Shown in pieces: positions 1 through 8,455 of a stretch of DNA of 35,730 nucleotides. The notes beneath the pieces are model-generated. The model made no database searches. It was not told where the DNA came from and saw only the letters and a list, made by a program, of their open reading frames with translations. The stretch's first letter is position 1; every line of letters starts with the position of its first letter. The translations under genes and the position numbers were made by a program. This stretch comes from Yersinia similis (GTDB lineage: Bacteria; Pseudomonadota; Gammaproteobacteria; Enterobacterales; Enterobacteriaceae): contig NZ_CGBP01000021.1 of the NCBI RefSeq assembly GCF_001053095.1, forward strand, positions 49,514-85,243, written 5' to 3'.

Positions 1-2016
1 ATCATCCTTTTGCAGTTCCCAAGTCGCGGCAATCTCGGCCAGCGCCGCAGAATAGATCTCAATTTTGCCTGATGGGGTACTCAATGGGTTAGCTACCGGA
101 TCGGTGCGGAAATCGTGATAGGCAACATGATGGCCTGCCGGATCACGTTTTTTAAACATGCCTTGAGCGCGGAATTCCTCGAAAGAAGGCAGTTCAGGGA
201 TTGCGGCTTGCGATTGCTGATAGAGATGACGCATCCACTCTTCTTGCGTCCGCCCTTCGGTAAACTTCTGTTCGACCCCCATGTGCCTTGCCAGCCCGCT
301 GGTTATGTCATAAATATTTTTGCACTCAAAACGCGGTTTAATCACCTGATCAGCAAAAATAACATAAGCCATATTGCCGCTGGAGGCATCCAGACAGAAG
401 TCCATCTGCTCGGAGGCGGTACAGTCTGGCAGGATAATATCGGCGTATTCTGCCGATGAGGTCATATGGTTATCAATGACCACAATCATTTCGCATTTCT
501 TATCGTCTTGCAGAATGTCATGGGTACGGTTGATTTCAGAATGCTGATTCACCAAACAGTTACTGGCGTAGTTCCAAATAAATTTGATTGGTACATCCAG
601 CTTATCTTTCCCCTGAACCCCATCACGGGTGGCGGTCATTTCAGGCCCACGCTCAATGGCATCGGTCCACAAGAACATAGAGATACTGGTTTTGACTGGG
701 TTTTCAAAGGTAGGCATACGGACAAACGGCAAACTGTAGGAACCTTCGCGAGCACCGGAGTTACCGCCATTAATGCCGACATTACCGGTCAAGATTGCCA
801 ACATGGCAATGGCCCGGCTGGTATTTTCACCGTTGGAATGACGTTGTGGCCCCCAACCTTGGGAAATATAAGCCGGCTTCACCGACCCTATTTCACGGCC
901 TAGCGTAATGATTTTTGCAGCGGGAATACCGGTGATAGCCGCAGCCCATTGTGGGGTTTTGGCGGTTTTATCTGCGCCCTGCCCTAAAATATAAGCTTTG
1001 TAGTGGCTATTTTCGGGTGCGCCTTCTGGCAGAGTTTTCTCGTCATAACCAACGCAATATTGGTCGAGGAAGGGTTGATCCACCAGATTTTCAGTGATCA
1101 TCACATAGGCTAACGCAGAGGCCAATGCGGCATCAGTGCCTGGTCGTAGCGGGATCCATTCATCTTCACGGCCTGCGGCGGTGTCGGTATAACGGGGATC
1201 AATCACGATCATTTTGGCATTGGATTTCTCGCGCGCCTGTTCCAGATAATAGGTGACCCCACCGCCACTCATCCGGGTTTCAGCCGGGTTATTACCGAAC
1301 AACACCACCAGCTTACTGTTTTCGATATCGGACGGGCTGTTGCCATCGGCCCAGCCACCGTAGGTATAATTGAGTCCCGCAGCAATCTGTGCAGTGCTGT
1401 AATCACCATACTGGTTGAGGTAACCACCACAGCAATTCATCAAGCGAGCCAAGAGCGTCGCGCCCGGCGGCCAAGAGCGGGTCATGGTACCGCCTATCGT
1501 ACCGGTACCGTAATTCAGGTAAATGGCTTCATTGCCATATTCCTTAATAATATTCTGCATGCTGCCAGCGATAGTCTCGAATGCCTCCTCCCACGAGATG
1601 CGTTTGAATTTCCCTTCACCACGGGCACCAATACGTTTCATCGGGTATTTTAAGCGGTCTGGGTTATAGACCCGGCGGCGCATAGAGCGCCCTCGCAGAC
1701 AGGCTCGTACCTGGTGTAGCCCCTCAAAATCATCATCGCCGGTGTTATCCGTTTCGACATATTTGATTTCTCCCTCAGCCACATGCATACGCAGCGGGCA
1801 GCGGCTGCCGCAGTTAACGGTACAGGCGCTCCATATCACTTTACCGTCATTGGCTGAAGTCGGGTTGAGTACGGATTGAACGGCTCGTGCGGGACGGGGG
1901 AACGGTAACGAAAACGCCCCGGTTGCCATAGCCAGTCCGCCGACAAGCGTGGTTTGGACCAGTTTTCGGCGGGTGACGCCTGCCGTTAACAGCCGGGATT
2001 CGTTGGTCTCTTTCAT
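1..2016 (-). CDS. dmsA: DMSO reductase catalytic subunit DmsA (5' part, cut by window edge)
   Basis: This is the molybdopterin catalytic subunit of anaerobic dimethyl sulfoxide reductase, which acts with the iron-sulfur subunit DmsB and the membrane anchor DmsC at the cytoplasmic membrane. The start at 2016 is preceded by a GGGAA ribosome site. About 672 codons are visible and the C-terminus lies beyond position 1; the family is roughly 800 residues. The N-terminus is a Tat signal with the twin-arginine sequence TRRKLV near residue 15, ending in an ARA-type cleavage site. It is followed by the CTVNCGSRC...C cluster-binding motif, YNPDRLKYPM, and the YGDYSTAQ segment that carries the molybdenum-ligating serine. 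No internal stop was seen. The family identity comes from close agreement with the remembered E. coli DmsA. dmsB and dmsC would be expected beyond the window edge. Confidence 0.95.
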   Translation of the reverse strand, partial: MKETNESRLLTAGVTRRKLVQTTLVGGLAMATGAFSLPFPRPARAVQSVLNPTSANDGKVIWSACTVNCGSRCPLRMHVAEGEIKYVETDNTGDDDFEGLHQVRACLRGRSMRRRVYNPDRLKYPMKRIGARGEGKFKRISWEEAFETIAGSMQNIIKEYGNEAIYLNYGTGTIGGTMTRSWPPGATLLARLMNCCGGYLNQYGDYSTAQIAAGLNYTYGGWADGNSPSDIENSKLVVLFGNNPAETRMSGGGVTYYLEQAREKSNAKMIVIDPRYTDTAAGREDEWIPLRPGTDAALASALAYVMITENLVDQPFLDQYCVGYDEKTLPEGAPENSHYKAYILGQGADKTAKTPQWAAAITGIPAAKIITLGREIGSVKPAYISQGWGPQRHSNGENTSRAIAMLAILTGNVGINGGNSGAREGSYSLPFVRMPTFENPVKTSISMFLWTDAIERGPEMTATRDGVQGKDKLDVPIKFIWNYASNCLVNQHSEINRTHDILQDDKKCEMIVVIDNHMTSSAEYADIILPDCTASEQMDFCLDASSGNMAYVIFADQVIKPRFECKNIYDITSGLARHMGVEQKFTEGRTQEEWMRHLYQQSQAAIPELPSFEEFRAQGMFKKRDPAGHHVAYHDFRTDPVANPLSTPSGKIEIYSAALAEIAATWELQKDD

Positions 2017-2222
2017 AAGATTCCCACTTAGTTGCATTCCAGAAAATGAGAGTCACCCTGTACGGATGGCACCCGAATAATTCAAAAAAAATAAGTAGAT
2101 CAGCAGGAGAGAGGGGTCTTCAGTGAGGGCGTAATGGCCCGATTAAAGGAGTTTTTATAAGTAGGATAATAAATTTGCCTTCCTGCTATGTCAGACCTTA
2201 CCTCTTTCGAGAAGGGGGGAGT

Positions 2223-2236
2223 TTGTCTGTAATCAA
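2223..2236. promoter_or_regulatory. Possible FNR site upstream of dmsA
   Basis: The sequence TTGTC-TGTA-ATCAA matches the FNR consensus TTGAT-N4-ATCAA at 8 of 10 bases. It lies about 207 bp before the dmsA start, which is far for a direct activating site. Anaerobic control of dmsA by FNR is known in E. coli. The site itself is only a guess. Confidence 0.3.
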
Positions 2237-2349
2237 TAAAGCGATGAGAGTGGTTGCCCGTTTAGCATTTTTGTGATGAATAAACGCAGCTAACAACGCT
2301 GTAATCTCAAAGACCGAAAAGAATCCCCAACGTCATTGGCGTTACAGCC

Positions 2350-2446
2350 AGGCAGCAAGAGAACGCATCCCGATGAGCTTACATTAGTAAGTGATTCGGG
2401 TAAGTGAACGCAGCTAACAACGCTGTAGCGTCAAGGACGAAGGGGA
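2350..2446. repeat. Intergenic palindromic repeat, copy A
   Basis: This stretch matches 9507-9602 closely and 23029-23160 more distantly. Its core is a hairpin with arms CCCGATGAGCTTAC (2369-2382) and GTAAGTGATTCGGG (2387-2400), followed by GAACGCAGCTAACAACGCTG. It resembles the palindromic intergenic repeats described in Yersinia and other enterics. I cannot assign it firmly to a named family such as YPAL or ERIC. Confidence 0.7.
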
Positions 2447-2462
2447 TTGGACGAAGGGGATT
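2435..2462. repeat. 14-bp exact tandem duplication
   Basis: GGACGAAGGGGATT occurs twice in a row (2435-2448 and 2449-2462). The second copy touches the stop codon of the minus-strand epimerase gene, so its 3' untranslated region begins inside the duplicated edge of repeat copy A. It looks like a recent slippage or insertion footprint. Confidence 0.8.
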
Positions 2463-3157
2463 TATTGGCCGTAATACGCCGCTGCCCCATGCTTACGCAA
2501 ATAATGCTTATCCAACAATGTCTGCTGCATATCTCCTACGGCGGGCGTTAGCTGATGAGTAAACAGATTCATATAGGCTATCTCTTCTAACACCACGGCA
2601 TTGTGTACCGCATTAGCCGCATTGCTCCCCCATGCGAAGGGGCCATGACCATTGACCAATACCGCCGGAATATCTGCCGCTCGCAACCCCTGTTCAGCGA
2701 AGGTCTCCACAATCACCTTACCGGTCTCATGTTCATAATTACCGGTAATTTCTGCCTCGGTCATCAGGCGGGTGCAAGGGATCGGCCCGTAAAAATAGTC
2801 CGCGTGGGTGGTTCCCAATGCTGATAATGATTTGCCCGCCTGCGCCCAAATCGTGGCATGGCGTGAGTGCGTATGAACAATGCCGCCAATCTCAGCAAAA
2901 GCACGATATAACACCAGATGGGTATCCGTATCCGAAGAGGGTTTTTTATCCCCTTCCACGACCTTACCGGTTGCTAAATCGACCACCACCATGTCATTGA
3001 CACTCATGACATCATATTCAACGCCAGAGGGCTTAATCACCACCAACCCATGTTCGCGATCAATACCACTGACATTCCCCCAAGTGAATGTCACCAGCTT
3101 ATATTGGGGTAATGCTAAGTTAGCCTCAAAGACCTGCTGTTTTAACTGTTCTAACAT
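2462..3157 (-). CDS. araD: L-ribulose-5-phosphate 4-epimerase, AraD/SgbE/UlaF family
   Basis: This cytoplasmic class II aldolase-fold enzyme interconverts L-ribulose 5-phosphate and D-xylulose 5-phosphate. The protein is 231 residues from the start at 3157, exactly the family length; GAGGTG lies just upstream, so the in-frame ATG four codons earlier is rejected. Metal and catalytic residues match E. coli AraD numbering: D76, H95 and H97 in VHTHSRH, D120, H171, and Y229 near the YYGQ end. It is transcribed divergently from the DeoR regulator and the ABC importer. With the 3-epimerase and kinase downstream of that importer, it would complete conversion of an L-xylulose-type sugar into the pentose phosphate pathway. 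The neighbours favour an SgbE/UlaF-like role over arabinose use, since no araA, araB or araC is near. The sequence alone does not separate these paralogues. Confidence 0.92.
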   Translation of the reverse strand: MLEQLKQQVFEANLALPQYKLVTFTWGNVSGIDREHGLVVIKPSGVEYDVMSVNDMVVVDLATGKVVEGDKKPSSDTDTHLVLYRAFAEIGGIVHTHSRHATIWAQAGKSLSALGTTHADYFYGPIPCTRLMTEAEITGNYEHETGKVIVETFAEQGLRAADIPAVLVNGHGPFAWGSNAANAVHNAVVLEEIAYMNLFTHQLTPAVGDMQQTLLDKHYLRKHGAAAYYGQ

Positions 3158-3824
3158 AGTGCACCTCATGAAATAGTATTCAATATGGGCAGGCGATAAT
3201 GAAAAATATCATTCGGTATTCGGATGACGTTATTTGATCAATAGCCTTCATTTTAATATGGCCATTAGTGAACACCAGTGATTAACGGTGGAGATTATTG
3301 GCGGATACTGTTTTCCATGACCATTATTTATTTTCTATAGTCATTAGTTTCTTTCCATAACCACTATTTATGTAGGCCATAATTCCCGCTAGTCATAATT
3401 AAAATCACCAATAAAATGTAGCCGTAAACTAACCTAACGATATTTAGGATTAAATTAAAGTCACCCATAGGAACAAAAGCATCAAACAAACAAAATCGGC
3501 CTAATTCGGTCATGTTCGGTCATTAATTTAATGCCCGAGTTTAATTTTTTATTACCATGCGTGACTATTTAATGAATAAAGAGGGGGTTTTTATGTGATT
3601 AATAACCCATTTTAAAGTTATATAGCGTATGAATTACATTATAAATAGTGACTTTAATCTCATAAATGGCGGGTAAAAAGTGGCTTAAGGCAATCCTTGA
3701 ATTCAGTCACTGTATAAACAGCAGATTAGCACCAATATAGCAGCATGAATTTAACAGGTGCTTATTTTTAAAGAAGTCGAGTCCGATAAGCACAATCAGA
3801 TAAGTACAGAGTGTTGAGGTAAGC
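3158..3824. other. Divergent intergenic region between epimerase and DeoR regulator
   Basis: This AT-rich 667-bp region has no convincing coding sequence. It must hold the promoters for the minus-strand epimerase and the plus-strand regulator. It contains two groups of TTCGG repeats: a pair at 3212-3223 near the epimerase start, and a phased set at 3495-3523. Confidence 0.6.
3495..3523. promoter_or_regulatory. Phased TTCGGTCAT repeats, possible DeoR-type operator
   Basis: TTCGGTCAT occurs at 3505-3513 and 3515-3523, exactly 10 bp apart, with a degenerate third unit (ATCGGCCTA) at 3495-3503. A spacing of one helical turn puts the units on one face of the DNA. DeoR-family repressors often bind TTCG-containing direct repeats, and a DeoR gene lies 300 bp downstream. 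The assignment is inference. Confidence 0.4.
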
Positions 3825-4634
3825 ATGTTACAAGCTGAACGCCATAAAATTATTTGCACTCATGTACAACAACAAGGTTCCGCGCTGGTCACCGAGCTAT
3901 CGGTTCTGTGCCAGGTATCGCAGGAGACGATTCGCCGTGACCTGACGGTGTTGCAAAAAAAACAAAAACTGATCCGCAGTTTTGGCGGCGCTGTCGCACT
4001 GGATAGCCCTGAAATAACGGTAATTGATATTAAAGAAACTCACGATGGCCTCAATGTCATCGATCGGGCGGAATCCTTCCGTAAACGAACGGAGGAACAC
4101 CCTGATACTAAAATGAAAATTGCCAAAGCAGCATTGCAGTTTATCCGCCCTGGCGACTGTATCTTGCTGGATAACAGCAGCTCGTGTTGGTTTTTAGCAC
4201 GACAGATACCAGATATTGAGATTACCGTAGTGACCAATTCGGTCAAGATTATTCAAGCGCTGGCCTGCCGTGACAAAGTACGCATCATTGGGATTGGCGG
4301 TGAATACTCGGCCCGCCACGATGACTTCCACGGCCCCGTGGCAGAAAATGCCATCAGGAATTTCCAGATCAATACCTTTTTCTTCTCCTGTCAGGGGATT
4401 AACCAAGACAGTGGCGTTCGGGACGGCAATGATATTAATGCCAAATTGAAGCAGGTGATGTTGCAGGTGTCTGGGCAAAAAATTTTATTGGCAGACTCCA
4501 GTAAATTCGATCAATACGCCTTTTGTAAAATATGTACTTTAGATGAAGTCAATATTCTTATTACCAATAGATTAAGTTCACAAAACTATCGTAGCGATAA
4601 TCCCAAATTAAGTATTATTGAATCAGACAAATAG
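3825..4634 (+). CDS. DeoR-family sugar-phosphate-responsive transcription regulator
   Basis: The 269-residue protein has the N-terminal DeoR winged helix-turn-helix with VSQETIRRDL at about residues 30-40, followed by the RSFGGAVAL linker. The C-terminal effector domain is of the isomerase-like fold that senses phosphorylated sugars, with GIGGEYS, KLKQVML and LLADSSKF segments. GAGG before the start at 3825 supports the chosen codon. It is 157 bp ahead of the sugar-binding protein gene and divergent from the epimerase, so it probably represses both sides until a sugar phosphate intermediate appears. The target and ligand are inferred from position. It resembles UlaR/YiaJ-type control only in logic. 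Confidence 0.88.
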   Translation: MLQAERHKIICTHVQQQGSALVTELSVLCQVSQETIRRDLTVLQKKQKLIRSFGGAVALDSPEITVIDIKETHDGLNVIDRAESFRKRTEEHPDTKMKIAKAALQFIRPGDCILLDNSSSCWFLARQIPDIEITVVTNSVKIIQALACRDKVRIIGIGGEYSARHDDFHGPVAENAIRNFQINTFFFSCQGINQDSGVRDGNDINAKLKQVMLQVSGQKILLADSSKFDQYAFCKICTLDEVNILITNRLSSQNYRSDNPKLSIIESDK

Positions 4635-4791
4635 GCAAAAATTAATTAAGGATTATTAGCATCACCAGATTAACCGCGTTAACACCAGAGAACCGTTGTA
4701 CCAGAAAATAGCCATACAATAAAAATAAGCCAACTAGCTTTATATCAATATTATAAAGCCGGCCTTACCTATTGCGCTTTCAGAGGATGTA

Positions 4792-5799
4792 ATGATGAGA
4801 AAGTTAATATTGCCTTGCTTAATAACGACCTTGCTGGCTTCTCATGCAGCTTGGTCTGCTGACAGCACCCCACAGCAAAAGGCGAATAAGCCTTTTACCA
4901 TGGGTGTTGTGGTTAAAGTAGGGGGTATTCCCTGGTTCAATGTGATGGAGCAAGGTATCAAAGAGGAAGGTCAGGCATTAGGCGTTAACGCCTGGCAAGT
5001 CGGGCCAACGACCGCTGACCCAGCCGAGCAAGTACGGGCCATTGAAGACTTAATTGCTAAAAAAGTCGATGTCATCGGGGTGGTTCCCAATGATGCCAAA
5101 GTGTTGGAGCCAGTACTGAAGCGAGCGCAAGAAGCCGGTATTAAGGTTATCACCCACGAGTCACCGGGTCAGATCAATGCCGACTGGGATTTTGAACTGC
5201 TCGATACCCAGAGCATGGGGGCTAACCATATGAAAGATATGGCGCAGTGTATGGGTGAAGAAGGCAAATACGCCATGTTTGTTGGCAGCCTGACCGTACC
5301 GCTGGTCAATGAGTGGGCAGATGCCGCCATTGCTTATCAAAAAGCCAATTACCCGAAAATGGTGCTGGTTGAAGACCGCTTCGGTGTCGCCGAGTCTGTC
5401 GATGACTCCATGCGTACTGCCAATGATTTGTTATCTAAACATAAAGATCTGAAAGGCATTATGTCTTTCGGTTCACAAGGCCCTATTGGGGCTGGCCGGG
5501 CTATTGATAAGCGTAAAAAGAACGATACCACCTGTGTATTCGGCACCTTCACACCAGGCCAGGGCATTAAGTTGCTGGAAAAAGGCGCCATTGATGGCGG
5601 TTACATCTCCAACCCAATGGTAGCAGGTAAAGTCTTCGTCCAGGTCGCTACCGCCATAATGAATGGTGAGCCTATCAAAGATGGCGTCAAACTGGGGGAT
5701 ATGGGCGAAATCAAAACCCAAGGCAATACCATCCTCAGTGATAACCCAGAAAAGCTGGATATCGACAATACCAAACGTCTGGTGAAGCTCGGTTTATAA
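4792..5799 (+). CDS. Periplasmic sugar-binding protein of ABC importer (LsrB/RbsB type)
   Basis: The 335-residue protein is a class B periplasmic binding protein (peripla_BP_4 fold) that captures a sugar and delivers it to the permeases. A signal peptide covers about residues 1-23 and ends in a typical SHAAWSA cleavage region. The mature part shows DPAEQVRAIEDLIAKKVDVIGVVPND and the later GYISNPMVAGK segment, typical of the LsrB/RhaS branch. AGAGGA lies before two adjacent ATG codons (4792 and 4795), and either may be used. It is the first importer gene and is separated from the ATPase gene by a hairpin that could keep its transcript level higher. The ligand is unknown; an L-pentulose such as L-xylulose is suggested by the enzymes encoded downstream. 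Confidence 0.9.
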   Translation: MMRKLILPCLITTLLASHAAWSADSTPQQKANKPFTMGVVVKVGGIPWFNVMEQGIKEEGQALGVNAWQVGPTTADPAEQVRAIEDLIAKKVDVIGVVPNDAKVLEPVLKRAQEAGIKVITHESPGQINADWDFELLDTQSMGANHMKDMAQCMGEEGKYAMFVGSLTVPLVNEWADAAIAYQKANYPKMVLVEDRFGVAESVDDSMRTANDLLSKHKDLKGIMSFGSQGPIGAGRAIDKRKKNDTTCVFGTFTPGQGIKLLEKGAIDGGYISNPMVAGKVFVQVATAIMNGEPIKDGVKLGDMGEIKTQGNTILSDNPEKLDIDNTKRLVKLGL

Positions 5800-5876
5800 G
5801 CACCGCGCAAGCAAAAAATATGATTTCACCCAAGATAATTAGCGTTGTAGGTAGACGTAATCAGCGAGGGAGATAA

Positions 5877-5898
5877 GCCGGGTACTTACCTGCCCGGC
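5877..5898 (+). terminator. GC-rich hairpin between binding protein and ATPase genes
   Basis: Perfect 6-bp arms GCCGGG (5877-5882) and CCCGGC (5893-5898) enclose a 10-base loop, followed by CCTTATTT. Hairpins at this place in sugar ABC operons often stabilise the binding-protein transcript or cause partial termination. The function here is inferred. Confidence 0.5.
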
Positions 5899-5946
5899 CC
5901 TTATTTCGACCCGCTGTTTTAAGGTCGTTTTCCGGGGAACTGCACG

Positions 5947-7461
5947 ATGACGTATATTTCTGATGTTGATAGAGACGTGCCGCTTATCACGTTAAAAGCG
6001 CTGTCTAAAAGCTTTGGCGGTCATCAGGCACTGAAAAATATCACTCTGACGTTGAATAAAGGCGAAGTGCACTGTCTGGCCGGAGCCAATGGTTGCGGAA
6101 AAAGTACGCTGATTAAGACGATTAGTGGCGTTTATGCCCCCGATGACGACAGTGAAATTATCATTGATGACAAATCTTATCACCGCCTGACCCCTGATCG
6201 CGCACGGGCTTTAGGCATACAGGTGATTTACCAAGACCTTTCGCTGTTCCCTAACCTAACGGTGGCTGAAAATATTGCCTTCGAATATAACCTGAAAGGT
6301 TACTTCGGCTGGTTCAACAAGCAGAAAATCAGACAGAAAGCCTGCCAGATATTAGATGAACTGGCCTTTAGTATCGATCCCGATACGCGGGTACAACATT
6401 TGCCTATTGCCCAACGCCAGCAGGTGGCTATCTGCCGTGCGTTGGTTGCCGATGCGCGATTGGTGATTATGGATGAGCCTACCGCCTCCTTGACGCGCAC
6501 CGAAGTGAACCAATTATTGCGTACAGTAAATTACCTGCGGGATAAGCACATTACCGTCGTCTTCGTCAGCCACCGATTGGATGAAGTGAAAGAGATTTCA
6601 GATCGCATTACAGTGATCCGCGATGGCGAAAAGGTGGGGACCTGGCCAGCCGCTGAGCTTTCTACCGGGCGTATTACCGAGTTGATGACCGGCCTAACCA
6701 TCACCCACGAGCAGAAACTACCCAATGCCGAATTAGGCAAGGTGGTGTTGCAACTGGAAAACCTAAGCCGTAAAGGGCAATTCGAAGATATCTCTTTTAG
6801 CCTGCATCGCGGCGAAGTGCTCGGCCTGTGTGGTTTACTGGGTTCTGGGAGGACCGAATTGGCCCTTAGCCTATTTGGCATCACCCATCCTGATAGCGGC
6901 AAGATTACCATTGACGGTAACCCAGTGCGCATTAAAGACAATACCCGTGCCATTGAGCTAGGTATTGGCTATGTGTCTGAAGATCGCCTGACCCTCGGTG
7001 CCGTATTGCAACAATCTATCGCCGACAACATGGTGCTGTCGATTCTGCAACGTATCCGTACCCCACTTTATCTGATTGATGAAGCCAAACAGAACGCGCT
7101 GGTGGCAGAATGGGTGAAAGATTTGGACATCAAAATCACAGATGCTGACAACGCGCTATCAACGTTGTCAGGGGGCAATCAGCAAAAAGTGGTGTTGGCA
7201 AAATGGATCCTGACTAAACCGAAAGTGTTAATTCTCGATTCCCCCACGGTGGGGGTCGATATCGGTGCCAAAGACAGTATTTACAAGCTGATCCATCGTC
7301 TCTCCGGTGTGGGTATCTCGGTGTTGCTGCTCTCTGATGAAATCCCCGAAGCCTATTACAACTGCGATCGCATCCTGCATATGCAGCAGGGGCGTATCGT
7401 CAATGAGCTGATCCCGAATCAAATGACTGAACAACAGCTGGCGGAGGTCATCAATGGCTAA
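5947..7461 (+). CDS. Sugar ABC importer ATPase with two nucleotide-binding domains
   Basis: This 504-residue tandem ATPase of the RbsA/XylG/AraG type powers sugar import at the inner membrane. The first domain has Walker A GANGCGKST (residues 46-54), a signature variant LPIAQRQQV, and Walker B MDEPTASLT with catalytic E177. The second domain has the usual degenerate Walker A (GLLGSGRTEL), a full LSGGNQQ signature, and LILDSPTVGVD, in which S432 occupies the normal catalytic glutamate position. Loss of function in one of two sites is common in this class, so transport can still be powered by the first site. The stop overlaps the first permease gene by 8 bp, indicating translational coupling. 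Confidence 0.93.
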   Translation: MTYISDVDRDVPLITLKALSKSFGGHQALKNITLTLNKGEVHCLAGANGCGKSTLIKTISGVYAPDDDSEIIIDDKSYHRLTPDRARALGIQVIYQDLSLFPNLTVAENIAFEYNLKGYFGWFNKQKIRQKACQILDELAFSIDPDTRVQHLPIAQRQQVAICRALVADARLVIMDEPTASLTRTEVNQLLRTVNYLRDKHITVVFVSHRLDEVKEISDRITVIRDGEKVGTWPAAELSTGRITELMTGLTITHEQKLPNAELGKVVLQLENLSRKGQFEDISFSLHRGEVLGLCGLLGSGRTELALSLFGITHPDSGKITIDGNPVRIKDNTRAIELGIGYVSEDRLTLGAVLQQSIADNMVLSILQRIRTPLYLIDEAKQNALVAEWVKDLDIKITDADNALSTLSGGNQQKVVLAKWILTKPKVLILDSPTVGVDIGAKDSIYKLIHRLSGVGISVLLLSDEIPEAYYNCDRILHMQQGRIVNELIPNQMTEQQLAEVING

Positions 7462-8443
7462 TTTCGGCAGACTCAAACCGCAATCCGTCGAAGGGTGGCT
7501 GGCTTGGGTCATCGTTCTTATGTTGGCCCTGTTCTCTCTGCTTAGCCGCGAGTTTCTCTCAATACAAAACGTGCTGGACCTGGCCGAAAGCTACGCGGTG
7601 ACCGGTATTTTTGCCCTCGGCCTGTTTGTGGTGCTGGTCACCGGGGGGATTGATATCTCCTTTGCAGCCGTGGCCTCGGTGGTGCAATACGTGGTCGCCT
7701 CCTTGTTGCTTAATGATGTGATTGCCAGCCCGGTGCTCTGTCTGGTCATTGCGGTAGCTATCGGCGTGTTGCTCGGGTTCGTTAATGCCGTGCTGATTTA
7801 CTACCTGAATATTGTTTCGATCATTATCACCATCAGTATGCAGTCATTGCTGTTCGGTATGTTGATGTGGCTGACCAACGGCCACAGTATTTATGACTTA
7901 CCCAACTGGTGGGTCGATCAGCGCTCTATTTTGCCCTTCACCGTTAACGGCGAGAGTTACCAGATTGGCTTGCCGCTAGTCATCATGTTAGCCATCGCGC
8001 TGTTGACCTGGATTTTGCTGAATAAAACGCATATTGGCCGTCAGCTCTATGCCGTGGGTGGCAGCCCAGAATCCGCTCGCCGTATCGGGATCCGTGTCTC
8101 TCTGATTTATCTGTTTGCCTATGGCTATTTGGGGGCGGCAGCGGCTATCGGCGGCATGTTACAGACCTACCGCATGAGCGAAGTGGTACCCAGTGCGCTG
8201 GTCGGTGGTGAGTTGGATGTGCTGGCCGCAGCGGTATTAGGGGGAGCCAGCTTATCCGGCGGGCGTGGGTCCGTTATCGGTACGCTGATGGGGGTATTCC
8301 TGATTGGCATCCTGAAAAATGGCCTCAACCTGATCGGTGTCTCCAGCTATTTCGTCAACATCGTAATTGGCATGGTGATCGTCGCCGCCATTTGCGTAAC
8401 CCACTACAAAAAACGCAAAGAAACTGATGTTGGCTTTGTCTGA
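7454..8443 (+). CDS. Sugar ABC importer permease 1
   Basis: This 329-residue inner-membrane protein of the BPD_transp_2 (RbsC/AraH) family has about eight to ten hydrophobic segments and an N-terminal cytoplasmic stretch before the first one. The family-typical coupling region reads LAAAVLGGASLSGGRGS followed by GTLMGVFLIGILKNGLNL near residues 255-290. Its start codon lies inside the end of the ATPase gene, so the two are coupled. It should pair with the second permease to form a heterodimeric channel. The C-terminus is charged (KKRKETD), as is usual on the cytoplasmic side. Confidence 0.92.
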   Translation: MANFGRLKPQSVEGWLAWVIVLMLALFSLLSREFLSIQNVLDLAESYAVTGIFALGLFVVLVTGGIDISFAAVASVVQYVVASLLLNDVIASPVLCLVIAVAIGVLLGFVNAVLIYYLNIVSIIITISMQSLLFGMLMWLTNGHSIYDLPNWWVDQRSILPFTVNGESYQIGLPLVIMLAIALLTWILLNKTHIGRQLYAVGGSPESARRIGIRVSLIYLFAYGYLGAAAAIGGMLQTYRMSEVVPSALVGGELDVLAAAVLGGASLSGGRGSVIGTLMGVFLIGILKNGLNLIGVSSYFVNIVIGMVIVAAICVTHYKKRKETDVGFV

Positions 8444-8455
8444 CAGGGGTGTTTT

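Larger units (their letters stand above)
2017..2461. other. Intergenic region upstream of dmsA
   Basis: No gene was found here. The region lies upstream of dmsA and downstream of the convergent side of the epimerase gene, so it should hold the dmsA promoter on the minus strand. It contains an FNR-like sequence, one full copy and one partial copy of an intergenic palindromic repeat, and a 14-bp tandem duplication next to the epimerase stop. The segment AACGCAGCTAACAACGCTGTA occurs almost identically near 2284 and near 2408, so part of the repeat is duplicated. Confidence 0.6.

Noticed and set aside
115-903. Two plus-strand open frames over the dmsA region
   Set aside because: They are antisense to the intact dmsA reading frame, which has clear molybdopterin-enzyme motifs.
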